Made by a program: the position numbers and the translations under genes
Shown: positions 1 through 7,797 of the stretch, in pieces
Numbering within the stretch: the stretch's first letter is position 1
How the letters are laid out: every line of letters begins with the position of its first letter
DNA from: an uncultured Duganella sp.
Lineage (GTDB): Bacteria > Pseudomonadota > Gammaproteobacteria > Burkholderiales > Burkholderiaceae
NCBI GenBank assembly: GCA_946482335.1
Contig: CAMLRG010000081.1
Location: 1-23,208, forward strand
Reading direction: 5' to 3'
Length of the DNA: 23,208 bases
Notes under the pieces: generated by a model
Database searches by the model: none
Seen by the model: only the letters and a program-made list of their open reading frames with translations
Told to the model about the DNA's origin: nothing

Positions 1-1193
1 ATGGAAGCGCGGTAGGACGCCACCGCGAACGATGCCGGCAGCAGCGCTTCGTGGGCATGGACTTCGCGCGGCGACTCTTCGGCCACCGAGGGGAAGTTGT
101 TCAACTGGGCGAAGTCCGACAGGCGGGCCAGCCAGTCGTCCAGCTCCCTCTGCATGGCGGGGCTGTCGTTGATCGTGGTCGGCGCATCCTGGCCGGCCGG
201 CAGGCCATTCAGCCCATGGTTATTGGCACGTTCGGTCATCAATTCTGTTTCGGCGACGTCGATCATCTCGGCAGGCGTGATGAACAGCGGCTTCACCGGT
301 TGGTCGATCGCATCTTCCGCCAGCGACGACAGGTCCTCGTGGGCCAGCAGCCAGCGTTTGATATCGGTGGTGGAAAGGCCGGACTGGCCCAGGTGCACGC
401 GCTGGCGCTCGATCTGGTTCAGCGCGCGCGAGAACATGCCCTGCATGTTCAACAACTGCGACTGGGCGCGGCCGATCGCTTGCGCCGCGCGGTGGGTGGC
501 GCTGTCCGCGTTTTCGTCGGAGGTGATGGCGCGCAGGATTTCGGAGCCCTTCTCGACCCAGTCGCAAGCCTGGTGCCACTTGGCCTGCGATTCGCGCAGG
601 CGGAATTCGGAACCGGAAGCGATGGCATCGCGGAATTCCTCGGTCAGGTCGACCAGGCGGCCCAGCAAGTGCTGCAGCTGCTCGGTAGTGATGCCGCCCA
701 CCGCTTGCGCCCCGGCCACCTGGGACAGCAGGAAGCCCATTTCGGCATCGTCATCCTCGGGGGCGGTCAGGGCCAGCAAGCCATCGATGGCCGACAGCAC
801 GTTGCGCGCCATGGGCGTGACGCGGTAGACCGCCTGCTGCGCATCCCAGGCCAGCAAGCCGTTGCTGCGCAGGCGGTTCAAGACGGTTTCCAGGCTTTCC
901 GGCAGCAGGTAAGCCAGGCGCGTGTTGATGTCGGCGCGCGAGAAGGCCGACACCGTTGTGTCATTGGCAAGCTCGCGCAAGACGAGCAGGCGCACCAGCA
1001 CCCCCTCGAAGCCGCCGTGGAACAGGGCGGTAAACACCTGCAGCAGCGGCTGGGCGCGCTTCAGGTGATAGACCTGCTCGATCTCGTCGGCGGAAATATG
1101 GGGCTGGAAGTGGGCCTGCAGGGCATCCTGCTGCTCTTGCTCAGTCGGATTGGTGTCGGCGCTAAAGGCCGCACTTGCCATCAAGTCAATCAT
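1..1193 (-). CDS. Hypothetical helical protein with winged-helix-like segment (3' end outside window)
   Basis: An open minus-strand frame runs from ATG at 1193 (GGAG about 5 nt upstream) to the window edge without a stop, giving about 397 residues. The start MIDLMASAAFSADTNPTEQE is followed by a charged, helix-rich protein with no signal peptide or membrane segment, so it is probably cytoplasmic. Residues roughly 85-140 (containing LETVLNRLRSNGLLAWD and YRVTPMARNVL) look like a winged helix: recognition helix, then a short hairpin. The rest is long amphipathic helices. I do not recognise the family with certainty. A winged helix followed by a long helical middle resembles MukF/MksF-type kleisins, which begin condensin operons, but this is only a structural analogy. 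The gene would be first in an operon continuing leftwards. A second ATG four codons in is an alternative start. Confidence 0.6.
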   Translation of the reverse strand, partial: MIDLMASAAFSADTNPTEQEQQDALQAHFQPHISADEIEQVYHLKRAQPLLQVFTALFHGGFEGVLVRLLVLRELANDTTVSAFSRADINTRLAYLLPESLETVLNRLRSNGLLAWDAQQAVYRVTPMARNVLSAIDGLLALTAPEDDDAEMGFLLSQVAGAQAVGGITTEQLQHLLGRLVDLTEEFRDAIASGSEFRLRESQAKWHQACDWVEKGSEILRAITSDENADSATHRAAQAIGRAQSQLLNMQGMFSRALNQIERQRVHLGQSGLSTTDIKRWLLAHEDLSSLAEDAIDQPVKPLFITPAEMIDVAETELMTERANNHGLNGLPAGQDAPTTINDSPAMQRELDDWLARLSDFAQLNNFPSVAEESPREVHAHEALLPASFAVASYRAS

Positions 1194-1234
1194 TACACTC
1201 CATCAACGTGCCAATGGGCAAAAATGTCCACTCT

Positions 1235-1292
1235 GGGGTCAGGAACGGAGGTGGACATTCCTGACAGAATGTCCACCTCCGTTCCTGACCCC
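1235..1292. repeat. REP-like perfect palindrome, 26-bp arms
   Basis: Positions 1235-1260 and 1267-1292 are exact reverse complements (26 of 26), separated by the 6-nt loop ctgaca. Each arm contains ggggtcagg and tggacattc. A further partial copy of the inner motif (atgtccact) lies just outside at 1224-1232. The element sits in the gap between two tandem minus-strand genes. Palindromes of this size with a GGGGTCAG edge resemble the REP elements that are mobilised by RAYT (REP-associated tyrosine) transposases in many proteobacteria. In the transcript it would form a very stable hairpin, so it could also reduce read-through or stabilise the upstream mRNA. There is no T-run, so it is not a standard intrinsic terminator. 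Confidence 0.75.
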
Positions 1293-1340
1293 GGGGGGGA
1301 CAAAATTTGCCGGGGCGCCAGTATAACAGGCCGGGTGTGG

Positions 1341-2081
1341 CTATTTTCGGTTGACTTTTTCCAGGACTTGCTCGAAGGAATCACCGTTGTCTTCCTTGAA
1401 CAGGATGCGGGCGGGGTACCAGCCGAGGCCGGGGGCCAGCCAGACGTCGACTTGCTGGTCGTGGCCGGCCAGGGGCTGGCGGCGGAAATGCAGCACTTTC
1501 AGCTCGCCGAGGGCGGCGCTGTCCAGGGTTTCGCTGCCGACCACGCGGAAGGTCCAGACGTCGGCATCGCGGCGGCCGGCGACAAAGAAGCGCCATTCGC
1601 TGCCGGCGGTGAATTGGTCCGGGGCGGCGCGCGCCAGGGCGGCCAACTGCCAGGTCACGCTGCTGCGGTCTTGTTCGCCGCCGCGGATGGCGTAACTCAC
1701 CTTGCCGTCCTCGAACTGGATGCGGCGTGCATTGCGGTCGAAGCGGGTGGTGGTGGGATCCTTGCGGATGCGTTTTTCATAATACGTGGCGGGCGCCAGG
1801 CCGTAGTCGTCCAGCGCGCCTTCGCTGCGGTGCTCGAGCACTTTGCCAAACAGGCCGGCGCGCGCTTCGGTCAGCAGCGAGTACTTGCCGTCGCCGTGGC
1901 GCCAGCTGATGGTGCCGGTACCCATCAAGGGCAGGCCGTGGTTGCTGCCCCTGACCGAATAGGACAGCTCGGCCGGCGGCGGCAGGCTGGTGGCGCGCTT
2001 GGCGACCGGATATGCGGCCGGTGCGGCGGCGGCCGGGGCGGCGGCCAGGGCGAACGCAATAGTCATCAGGGTGCTGCGCAT
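1341..2081 (-). CDS. DUF3108 domain protein, exported
   Basis: 246 residues. It starts MRSTLMTIAFALAAAPAAAA, a clear Sec signal peptide, then a short Pro/Ala linker and a single DUF3108-type domain: a beta-rich fold with YSVRGSNHGLPLMGTG near the start, YYEKRIRKDPTTTRFDRNAR in the middle, and a terminal VDVWLAPGLGWYPARI segment. The function of DUF3108 is not established; members are periplasmic or envelope proteins. The start at 2081 is supported by AAGGAAG about 5 nt upstream and lies only 10 nt after the stop of the upstream paralogue, so the two are almost certainly co-transcribed. The C-terminal motif (VDVWLAPGLGWYPARI here, LDIWLAPSLDWYPVQI in the neighbour) shows a tandem duplication that has diverged. 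Confidence 0.85.
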   Translation of the reverse strand: MRSTLMTIAFALAAAPAAAAPAAYPVAKRATSLPPPAELSYSVRGSNHGLPLMGTGTISWRHGDGKYSLLTEARAGLFGKVLEHRSEGALDDYGLAPATYYEKRIRKDPTTTRFDRNARRIQFEDGKVSYAIRGGEQDRSSVTWQLAALARAAPDQFTAGSEWRFFVAGRRDADVWTFRVVGSETLDSAALGELKVLHFRRQPLAGHDQQVDVWLAPGLGWYPARILFKEDNGDSFEQVLEKVNRK

Positions 2082-2091
2082 GGTTGCTTCC

Positions 2092-3216
2092 TTACTTGGT
2101 GATGCGGGTGACGGTCTGGGTCGTGATCGCGCCGCTGGCTTCCGTGTTTCGGATCTGCACCGGATACCAGTCGAGGCTGGGCGCCAGCCAAATGTCCAGC
2201 CGTGCGTTGTAGCTGCCGGGCCGCGGCGGGCGCACCAGGTGCCAGGTGAGCAGCCTGCCCATCCGGGTATCCAGTTCTTCTTCGCCGACCAGTTGGAAGC
2301 GGTAGACCTGCGCCTTGCGGTCTTCGCCGACCAGGATGTCGATGTCCCGTCCCAGCTGGTTGACGTCGGCGCGGCCGATGCCTGCCAGCTGGAACAGCAC
2401 CGACACCCGGTCCTGGGCGCCCGGCTGCAGCGGCACCACCTGGTCGGTGGCGGAAAAGGTGATCTTCTGCTCCTGCTGGTTGAAATGGGTGGCGGTGGCA
2501 GACCGGCTGCGCAGCTTTTGCGTGAACGTGGCGGGCGCAATGCCGGCCGCGTCGACCGTGCCTTCGCTGCCGACTTCCATCAGGTTGATACGTGCAATCA
2601 GCAGGCTGATGCCCACTTCCTGCGTGGCCTTGTAGCGGACGCCGTCCTGTTGCCAGGCGATGCTGGCCGAGCCGCTCCAGTTGGTGCCGTCGGCATCCTT
2701 GCGCGCCACATCCAGTTCAAACCTGGCCGATGGCGGCAAGTCAACCTTCCAGCGCGCGCTCTCCTCCTGCGCTGGCGGCGCCGGCTGCGCGGATTCTACG
2801 TCGGCTGCCGCCGGCGCAGCGCCCGATTGGCCGTCCGTTGCGGCGGCGGCTTGGCCTGGCTCCGGTGACACGTGCGTTTCAGCGGTGGCCGGCGGTACGG
2901 GCGCCTCGGCCGCGGCCGCGCCGGCGGCAGCCGCCGGTAACGCCTCCGCAACCGGCGGCGCCGGTGTGCGCTTGCGTGGCCGCGGCCTGGGCTGGGGCGG
3001 CGGCGGCTCCGGCGGGCCGGCTTCCTGGGCCGGGGCTGGCGGCGGTGGCGCCGGCCGCAAGGCCACGCTGATGACGTCGGGTTCCCGCGCGCGCCGGCTG
3101 TCGGCGCCGCCGAGGCGGCCGCTGACCCAGTTGATCGATACCACATGCAGCGCCACGGTGGCGGCGCAAACTGCCAAGATGCGGCGGGGGTGGCGGAGAG
3201 GGGTAACGATCGTCAT
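2092..3216 (-). CDS. DUF3108 protein with TonB-like membrane anchor and Pro-rich linker
   Basis: 374 residues from ATG at 3216. A basic N-terminus (TPLRHPRR) precedes a single hydrophobic segment (about residues 12-31) with no convincing cleavage site, then a long Pro/Ala-rich stretch (about 50-160, including PPPPAPAQEAGPPEPPPPQP) and a C-terminal DUF3108 domain (about 170-374) ending near LDIWLAPSLDWYPVQI. The anchor plus extended proline linker is the architecture of TonB and similar proteins that reach across the periplasm. Here the distal domain is DUF3108, not TonB_C. It is upstream of, and overlaps nothing in, its shorter paralogue. No good Shine-Dalgarno is visible; TACACT at 3224-3229 (minus strand) could be a -10 very close to the start, implying a nearly leaderless message. 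Function unknown. Confidence 0.8.
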   Translation of the reverse strand: MTIVTPLRHPRRILAVCAATVALHVVSINWVSGRLGGADSRRAREPDVISVALRPAPPPPAPAQEAGPPEPPPPQPRPRPRKRTPAPPVAEALPAAAAGAAAAEAPVPPATAETHVSPEPGQAAAATDGQSGAAPAAADVESAQPAPPAQEESARWKVDLPPSARFELDVARKDADGTNWSGSASIAWQQDGVRYKATQEVGISLLIARINLMEVGSEGTVDAAGIAPATFTQKLRSRSATATHFNQQEQKITFSATDQVVPLQPGAQDRVSVLFQLAGIGRADVNQLGRDIDILVGEDRKAQVYRFQLVGEEELDTRMGRLLTWHLVRPPRPGSYNARLDIWLAPSLDWYPVQIRNTEASGAITTQTVTRITK

Positions 3217-3303
3217 GGCCGCTAGTGTAACGTGCGTGCCCGCCATTCCGCTGACAGCGGGCGCAGTGGCATAATCTGCTGGAAATTTTGACAAGGAGTC
3301 CCG

Positions 3304-4458
3304 ATGTCCCTTTTGCGCCAGCGCGGCCTGGCCGATTCCGGCAAGGTCGGCATGGTCGAACTGTTCTTCGACCTCGTGTTCGTTTTTGCCGTGACCCAGT
3401 TGTCGCACACGCTGCTGAAGAAGCTCGATGCGCAAGGCGCACTGCAGGTCGGCCTGCTGTTCCTGGCCACGTGGTGGGTGTGGATCTATACCGTGTGGGC
3501 GACCAACTGGTTCGATCCGGAGAAGAAGGCGGTGCGCGCCGCGCTGTTCGCCCTGCTGGTGGCCGGCTTGCTGATGTCGGTCTCGATCCCGCGCGCGTTC
3601 GCGGACCTGGGCTGGCTGTTCGGCGCTTCCATCCTGTTGCAGCAGGCGGGGCGCACACTGGCCATGCTGGCCGCCAGCCGTGGCGACGATGCGGCGCTGC
3701 ACCGCAATTTCCTGCGCATCGCGCTCTGGCTCACGGCAAGCGGCGCACTGTGGGTGGCGGGCGGCCTGGCGGCACCGGAATCGCGCGTGGTCTGGTGGCT
3801 GGCCGCACTGGCCGTGGACCTGGCCGCGCCGATGCTGTTCTACCGCGTGCCGGGCCTGGGCCGCTCCACCCTGGCCGACTGGAACGTGGACGGCAGCCAT
3901 ATGGCCGAACGCTGCGCCCTGTTCATCATCATCGCGCTGGGCGAGTCGCTGCTGGTGACTGGCGCCACCTTTGCGGAACTGGACTTCGATGCGGCCACCG
4001 TGACCGCCTTCCTGCTGGCCGTGCTGGGCGCCATCCTGATGTGGTGGCTGTACTTCGACCATGGCCTGGAGCAGGGCCACCATCGCATCGTCCACTCGCA
4101 GACGCCGGGCCGCCACGCCCGCAACAATTACACGTACCTGCACATCCCGATCGTGGCCGGCATCATCGTCGGCGCGGTGGGCGACGAGCTGGTGCTGAGC
4201 CATCCCCACCACGGCAGCGCGGCGGCGATGGCGGCCATCGTCGGCGGTCCGCTGCTGTTCCTGTGCGGCACGGCGCTGTTCAAATGGCTGGCGCAGTCGC
4301 GCCCGCTGCCACCGCTGTCGCACCTGCTGGGCATCGCCGCCCTGCTGCTCGTGGGCGCGCTGGCCTTGCCGCTGCACCTGTCGCCGCTGCTGGCAGCCGG
4401 CGCCACCGTCGTGGTCCTGCTATGCGTTGCCGTGTGGGAGAGCTGTGTGCTACGCTAA
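3304..4458 (+). CDS. ltrA: LtrA-family (low temperature requirement protein A) membrane protein
   Basis: 384 residues, start supported by AAGGAG about 6 nt upstream. It is hydrophobic throughout, with roughly ten predicted membrane helices. The N-terminal signature VGMVELFFDLVFVFAVTQLS is typical of the LtrA family (PF06772), as are WWVWIYTVWATNWFDPE and the later ERCALFIIIALGESLLVTG segment. The family was named from a Listeria mutant unable to grow in the cold; its biochemical role is still unclear, so the name should not be read as a function. It diverges from the DUF3108 pair across an 87-nt gap and lies 24 nt upstream of phaM, so it may share a transcript with phaM. Length matches the family. 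Confidence 0.88.
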   Translation: MSLLRQRGLADSGKVGMVELFFDLVFVFAVTQLSHTLLKKLDAQGALQVGLLFLATWWVWIYTVWATNWFDPEKKAVRAALFALLVAGLLMSVSIPRAFADLGWLFGASILLQQAGRTLAMLAASRGDDAALHRNFLRIALWLTASGALWVAGGLAAPESRVVWWLAALAVDLAAPMLFYRVPGLGRSTLADWNVDGSHMAERCALFIIIALGESLLVTGATFAELDFDAATVTAFLLAVLGAILMWWLYFDHGLEQGHHRIVHSQTPGRHARNNYTYLHIPIVAGIIVGAVGDELVLSHPHHGSAAAMAAIVGGPLLFLCGTALFKWLAQSRPLPPLSHLLGIAALLLVGALALPLHLSPLLAAGATVVVLLCVAVWESCVLR

Positions 4459-4482
4459 ACAACCTACCCTCGGAGACCCGAT

Positions 4483-5130
4483 ATGACCAATCCACAAATG
4501 CCCCACATCCCCGGCGCTGCAGTGATGACGGATACGCTGGACTTCGTCAAATCCCTGTGGGGAAGCATGGGTGTGCCGGGCATCAGTATTCCCGGCATCG
4601 CGGCACCGACCTTGTCGATGGATGACCTGGACAAGAAAATCAGCGAATTGAAGGCCGTCGAATCCTGGCTCAACCTGAACGCCACGATGCTGCGTTCGAG
4701 CATCCAGGCGTTGGAAGTGCAGCGCGGCACCATCGCGGCGCTCAAGTCGATGGGCCAATCGCTGGCAGCCGCCGTGCAGCAGCCGCACAGCGATCCGTTC
4801 GCCAGGCCGGCCGCGAAGCCGGCGCCGACCCCCGCGCCGGAAGCGGCGAAGCCGGCGGAGAAGCCGGCCGACAAGTCCGATGCCGGCAACGGCAAGCCCG
4901 CGCCGGACAGCGCCAGCGCCGCCGCCAACCAGATGGCCAACCCGGCCGCCTGGTGGAACCTGCTGCAGGAACAGTTCGCGCAAGCAGTCAACACGGCAAT
5001 GGCCACCGAGCCGGTGGCCAAGCCGGCGGCGAAGGATGGCGCGGCGCAGGACGCGGCCACGCCTGCAGGCAAACCCGCAGCACGCAAGCCCGCCGCCAAG
5101 CGCGCCCCGAAGGCGCCGCCGAAGCCTTAA
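4483..5130 (+). CDS. phaM: PhaM-type polyhydroxyalkanoate granule regulatory protein
   Basis: 215 residues. The conserved N-terminal block (about 17-90) with DTLDFVKSLWGSMGVPG, LSMDDLDKKISELKAVESWL and LNATMLRSSIQALEVQRG matches PhaM of Ralstonia eutropha. PhaM activates PHB synthase PhaC and tethers granules to the nucleoid. The C-terminal part is a low-complexity Ala/Lys/Pro tail ending AARKPAAKRAPKAPPKP, histone H1-like and expected to bind DNA non-specifically, as in the known protein. A WWNLLQEQFAQAV segment (about 150-163) interrupts the low-complexity region. GGAG lies about 8 nt before the ATG. The stop overlaps the stop of the convergent small gene by 4 nt, leaving no room for a separate terminator. 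It implies that the organism makes PHB. Confidence 0.88.
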   Translation: MTNPQMPHIPGAAVMTDTLDFVKSLWGSMGVPGISIPGIAAPTLSMDDLDKKISELKAVESWLNLNATMLRSSIQALEVQRGTIAALKSMGQSLAAAVQQPHSDPFARPAAKPAPTPAPEAAKPAEKPADKSDAGNGKPAPDSASAAANQMANPAAWWNLLQEQFAQAVNTAMATEPVAKPAAKDGAAQDAATPAGKPAARKPAAKRAPKAPPKP

Positions 5131-5342
5131 TTCAGCTTCTGGATCCGGATGGCCTCGATCAGGCCATCCTCCTGGCGCTGCACCTTCACGATATTGATCA
5201 AGCCCTCGTCTTCCAGGGCCTTGGCCGCATCGTGCGCGGCCTGGAAGGATTCGATGGTGTCGCCTTTGGCGCTGACCGGCCGAATCCAGGCAGCGGCGCC
5301 CACCTTCATCTTGTTGTAGACCTCTTTGGCGATATCGCGCAT
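5127..5342 (-). CDS. Small conserved-looking hypothetical protein (71 aa)
   Basis: MRDIAKEVYNKMKVGAAAWI begins a 71-residue soluble protein, with AHDAAKALEDEGLINIVKVQ near the middle and a beta-like end. The helix-turn-helix-strand order is reminiscent of a minimal winged helix, but I cannot assign a family. The start has a strong GAGGAG about 7 nt upstream, inside the end of the response-regulator gene, and only 3 nt separate it from that gene's stop, so it is the last gene of the long minus-strand operon. It overlaps phaM tail to tail by 4 nt. A strong ribosome binding site and tight spacing argue that it is a real gene. Confidence 0.75.
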   Translation of the reverse strand: MRDIAKEVYNKMKVGAAAWIRPVSAKGDTIESFQAAHDAAKALEDEGLINIVKVQRQEDGLIEAIRIQKLN

Positions 5343-5345
5343 GGA

Positions 5346-7070
5346 TCACTCCTCGTCGTGGTCGTCTTTCATGGCGGCCGTCAGTTCGGCTTCGATTTGC
5401 TCCGCCGTCATCCGGCCGGGTATCAACTTCTGCAACTGCTCGATCAGCTGGGCAAAGCGCTGCTGGCCCGGGGCGATGCGGTCGACATGCATCAGCACGT
5501 CGTTCGCTTCCGACATCAAGGCTTCGTCATAGCCCCTGGCCTGCAGGTGGGAGATCAGGATTTGCGCCGAATTGAACAGGATGCGCATATTGTCGGGCAG
5601 GCTGCGGCGCGCTTCGCGCATCCATGCCACCGCCTCGTCGAGCTTGTTGGTCTTCCATAGCAGCACGCCTTTGTTCATCATTTCCGACGCTTCCTTGCGC
5701 GCCGTGTTGATCAGGGCGGCGCCCTCCTCGCCCATGCGCGCCTTGTCGAAGATGGCTTGCACCTCGTCGTGGATGACGGTGTTGTCGTCATTGTTGCGCA
5801 CCACATAGCACAGCAGCTCCACCGGCGCCTCCTTGACGCCGACGGCGAACAGCAAGGTCGCCATCTCCAGGCAGGTTGCGGTATCGGGGCGCTCGCTGTC
5901 TTCCTTCAGCATGGCTTCCAGCTCGTCGCCGGACTTGCGCGCGCGGCGGTAATCGCCGCTCTCGTGGTACACCAGTCCTTCGGTGATCTTGGCGCGCAGC
6001 CCGACCATCTCGCCCGAGAAGTCGCGCTGGGCGGCGGCCAGCAGCTGCAAGGCTTCCTTGGCATCGTTCTTCTGCCCCAGCACGCGCGCCAGGCCGAAGT
6101 AGGCGTCGACGGTCTTCATGATCGAATATTCGCCCACCTGCAGGCATTTGCGGAACGCTTTCTCGGCCAGCGCGATATTGCCAAGCTTGAGCGCCGTCAC
6201 GCCCAGCGCGCGCTGGCGCGGCACCGAATTGGGCGAGAGTTTGGCGGCCCGCTCCAGCACGTCGCAGGATTCCTCGACGCGGCCCATGTTCTGCAGCGAC
6301 CTGGCCAGCTGGTCGTAGGCATCCAGGTAGAAGCGGTTTTCCGCGATCACGCCCTGGAACATCTGGCGCGCCGCCTCGTTGTCGCCGTTGGCCATGCGGA
6401 TCTTGCCGACGCCGGTGCGCGCCCAGTTGTAGTCGCGTTCCTGCAGCACCTTCTCGTAGACGAGGCGCGCCTGTTCCGGCTCGCCCGCCTTCAGCAGCAG
6501 GCTGGCGCGCATGCGCTGCAGGTCGGTCGCGTGCAGCTTGTTGTGGGCGGCCGCCGCTTCGCACAGCTTGGCGGCGCGCAGGTAGTCCTTTTCCAGGTAG
6601 GCCTGGTCGATCGGCTGGAAGATCTGCTTTTTCTGCCAGGCGCGGTTCAGGCGCGTCAGCAGCACGCCTTCGGTGATCGGTTTGATGATGTAGGCGTCGG
6701 GCTGGTGCTCGGCGGCGCCCATCACGGCTTCCACGCTTTTTTCCGCCGACACCATCAGCCAGACGCAGCTTGGCATCAGCAAGCCGCGGATGCGGGCTTC
6801 CTCCAGCACGTGCTGGCCGCTCTTGCCTTCGCCGAGGTTGAAGTCGCACAGGATCACGTCGTATTGCAGGCGCGCCAGCATGCCGATCGCTTCGCCGCCG
6901 CCGGATGCCTGGTCGATGTGGCGGGCGCCCAGGCTGCGCAAGGCTTCGCGCAGCAGCTGGCGCACGCCGACGAAATCGTCCACCACGAGGTAGCGCTTGT
7001 CGGCCCAGTTGACGCCAGGCGCCTTCTCAGGCGCGGCGGCGACCGGAGTGGCGATGGCGGGCCCGTTCAT
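5346..7070 (-). CDS. Response regulator: receiver domain plus TPR repeats, no DNA-binding output
   Basis: 574 residues. Residues about 25-145 form a CheY-like receiver: acidic pair D31-D32, phosphoacceptor D76 in VILCDFNLGEGKSG, S108 in WLMVSAEKS, and K130 in YIIKPITEG. The remainder is a long array of tetratricopeptide-type helical repeats (for example LLLKAGEPEQARLVYEKVL, LARSLQNMGRVEESCDVLE, LGVTALKLGNIALAEKAFRK). There is no helix-turn-helix, GGDEF, EAL or HD-GYP output domain, so phosphorylation probably changes a protein-protein interaction. The ATG overlaps the stop of the upstream histidine kinase gene (ATGA, 4 nt), so the kinase is the likely partner. The C-terminus is acidic (DDHDEE). 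Similar receiver-TPR proteins occur in other proteobacteria, mostly uncharacterised. Confidence 0.9.
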   Translation of the reverse strand: MNGPAIATPVAAAPEKAPGVNWADKRYLVVDDFVGVRQLLREALRSLGARHIDQASGGGEAIGMLARLQYDVILCDFNLGEGKSGQHVLEEARIRGLLMPSCVWLMVSAEKSVEAVMGAAEHQPDAYIIKPITEGVLLTRLNRAWQKKQIFQPIDQAYLEKDYLRAAKLCEAAAAHNKLHATDLQRMRASLLLKAGEPEQARLVYEKVLQERDYNWARTGVGKIRMANGDNEAARQMFQGVIAENRFYLDAYDQLARSLQNMGRVEESCDVLERAAKLSPNSVPRQRALGVTALKLGNIALAEKAFRKCLQVGEYSIMKTVDAYFGLARVLGQKNDAKEALQLLAAAQRDFSGEMVGLRAKITEGLVYHESGDYRRARKSGDELEAMLKEDSERPDTATCLEMATLLFAVGVKEAPVELLCYVVRNNDDNTVIHDEVQAIFDKARMGEEGAALINTARKEASEMMNKGVLLWKTNKLDEAVAWMREARRSLPDNMRILFNSAQILISHLQARGYDEALMSEANDVLMHVDRIAPGQQRFAQLIEQLQKLIPGRMTAEQIEAELTAAMKDDHDEE

Positions 7071-7768
7071 GGCAGGCGCAGGATGAAGCAGCCGCCACCC
7101 AGCGTGCCGCCGTTTTCCAGCGCGATGCTGCCCTGGCGCTGGCGATGTTTGTGCGACTTGGCCACCTCGCTGGCGAAGTAGAGGCCAAGGCCGCTGCTGT
7201 TGGTCAGGAAGTTGATGCCCTGCCCGACCAGTTGGCCCGCCTGCAGCATTGCAGGGGGAAAGCCGACGCCATTGTCTTCCACCCGCACTTCCATATAGCC
7301 ATCCTGTTCGCGGACGGTGATGGCGATGCGGTCCCGCGTGTAGCGCACGGCGTTGTTGATGGCGTGCGCCAGCAAGCCAAGCACCAGGTCTTCATCGAAG
7401 GTCCAGATCAGGTCCGGCGGATATCCGGTGTCGAGGCGGATGCCTTTCGACTGCAGCAGCACGCGCTGCTGGGAGGCCAGCTGGTCCACCAGTTCGCTGA
7501 CTTGCACCGGGGCCGGATCGAAGGGGTAGGCGGGGCGCCCCACTTCCTTGTAGAGCGCAAGCAGCTGAATCAGGTGGTCGTTCAGGCGCTTGGTCTGGTA
7601 CAGCATGTGCGCCATCTGCGGATAGGCCGGATTGTCTTGCGCGGAATCCCCTGCCTGCACAAGCAGGTGCTCCAGCGTACCGGTCAGCACGCTGATGGAA
7701 TTCTTCATGTCGTGCACCGTGGAGGCTAGGAACATGAACAGCTCTGGCGAGCCGGCGCGGTCTTCCAT
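7067..7768 (-). CDS. Soluble sensor histidine kinase
   Basis: A compact kinase without sensor or membrane segments. The H-box is FLASTVHDMKNSISVLTG (His at residue 19 from the chosen start). The N-box is LLAHAINNAVRYTR, the G1 box VEDNGVGFPP and the G2 box SSGLGLYFA. With no input domain of its own it must receive signal through a partner protein. I chose ATG 7768 because GGAG lies 5 nt upstream. A longer start at 7798 (ten more residues) would overlap the mnmC stop as TAATG, which could work by translational coupling. The gene ends with a 4-nt ATGA overlap with the receiver-TPR gene, the presumed cognate regulator. Confidence 0.88.
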   Translation of the reverse strand: MEDRAGSPELFMFLASTVHDMKNSISVLTGTLEHLLVQAGDSAQDNPAYPQMAHMLYQTKRLNDHLIQLLALYKEVGRPAYPFDPAPVQVSELVDQLASQQRVLLQSKGIRLDTGYPPDLIWTFDEDLVLGLLAHAINNAVRYTRDRIAITVREQDGYMEVRVEDNGVGFPPAMLQAGQLVGQGINFLTNSSGLGLYFASEVAKSHKHRQRQGSIALENGGTLGGGCFILRLP

Positions 7769-7797
7769 GGATTCTCCAGCTATGGGATAGGAGGCCA

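Noticed and set aside
1235..1292. Intrinsic terminator
   Set aside because: The stem is strong but no T-run follows on either strand; REP-like palindrome is the better description.
51..2102. 683-codon plus-strand open frame across the start of the window
   Set aside because: It runs antisense through the first protein gene, the palindrome and the DUF3108 gene. It is rich in Gln/Gly/Arg with no domain, and is a by-product of GC-rich codon use on the other strand.
4483..5130. Histone-like DNA-binding protein
   Set aside because: The Ala/Lys/Pro tail is histone H1-like, but the N-terminal block is specific to PhaM.
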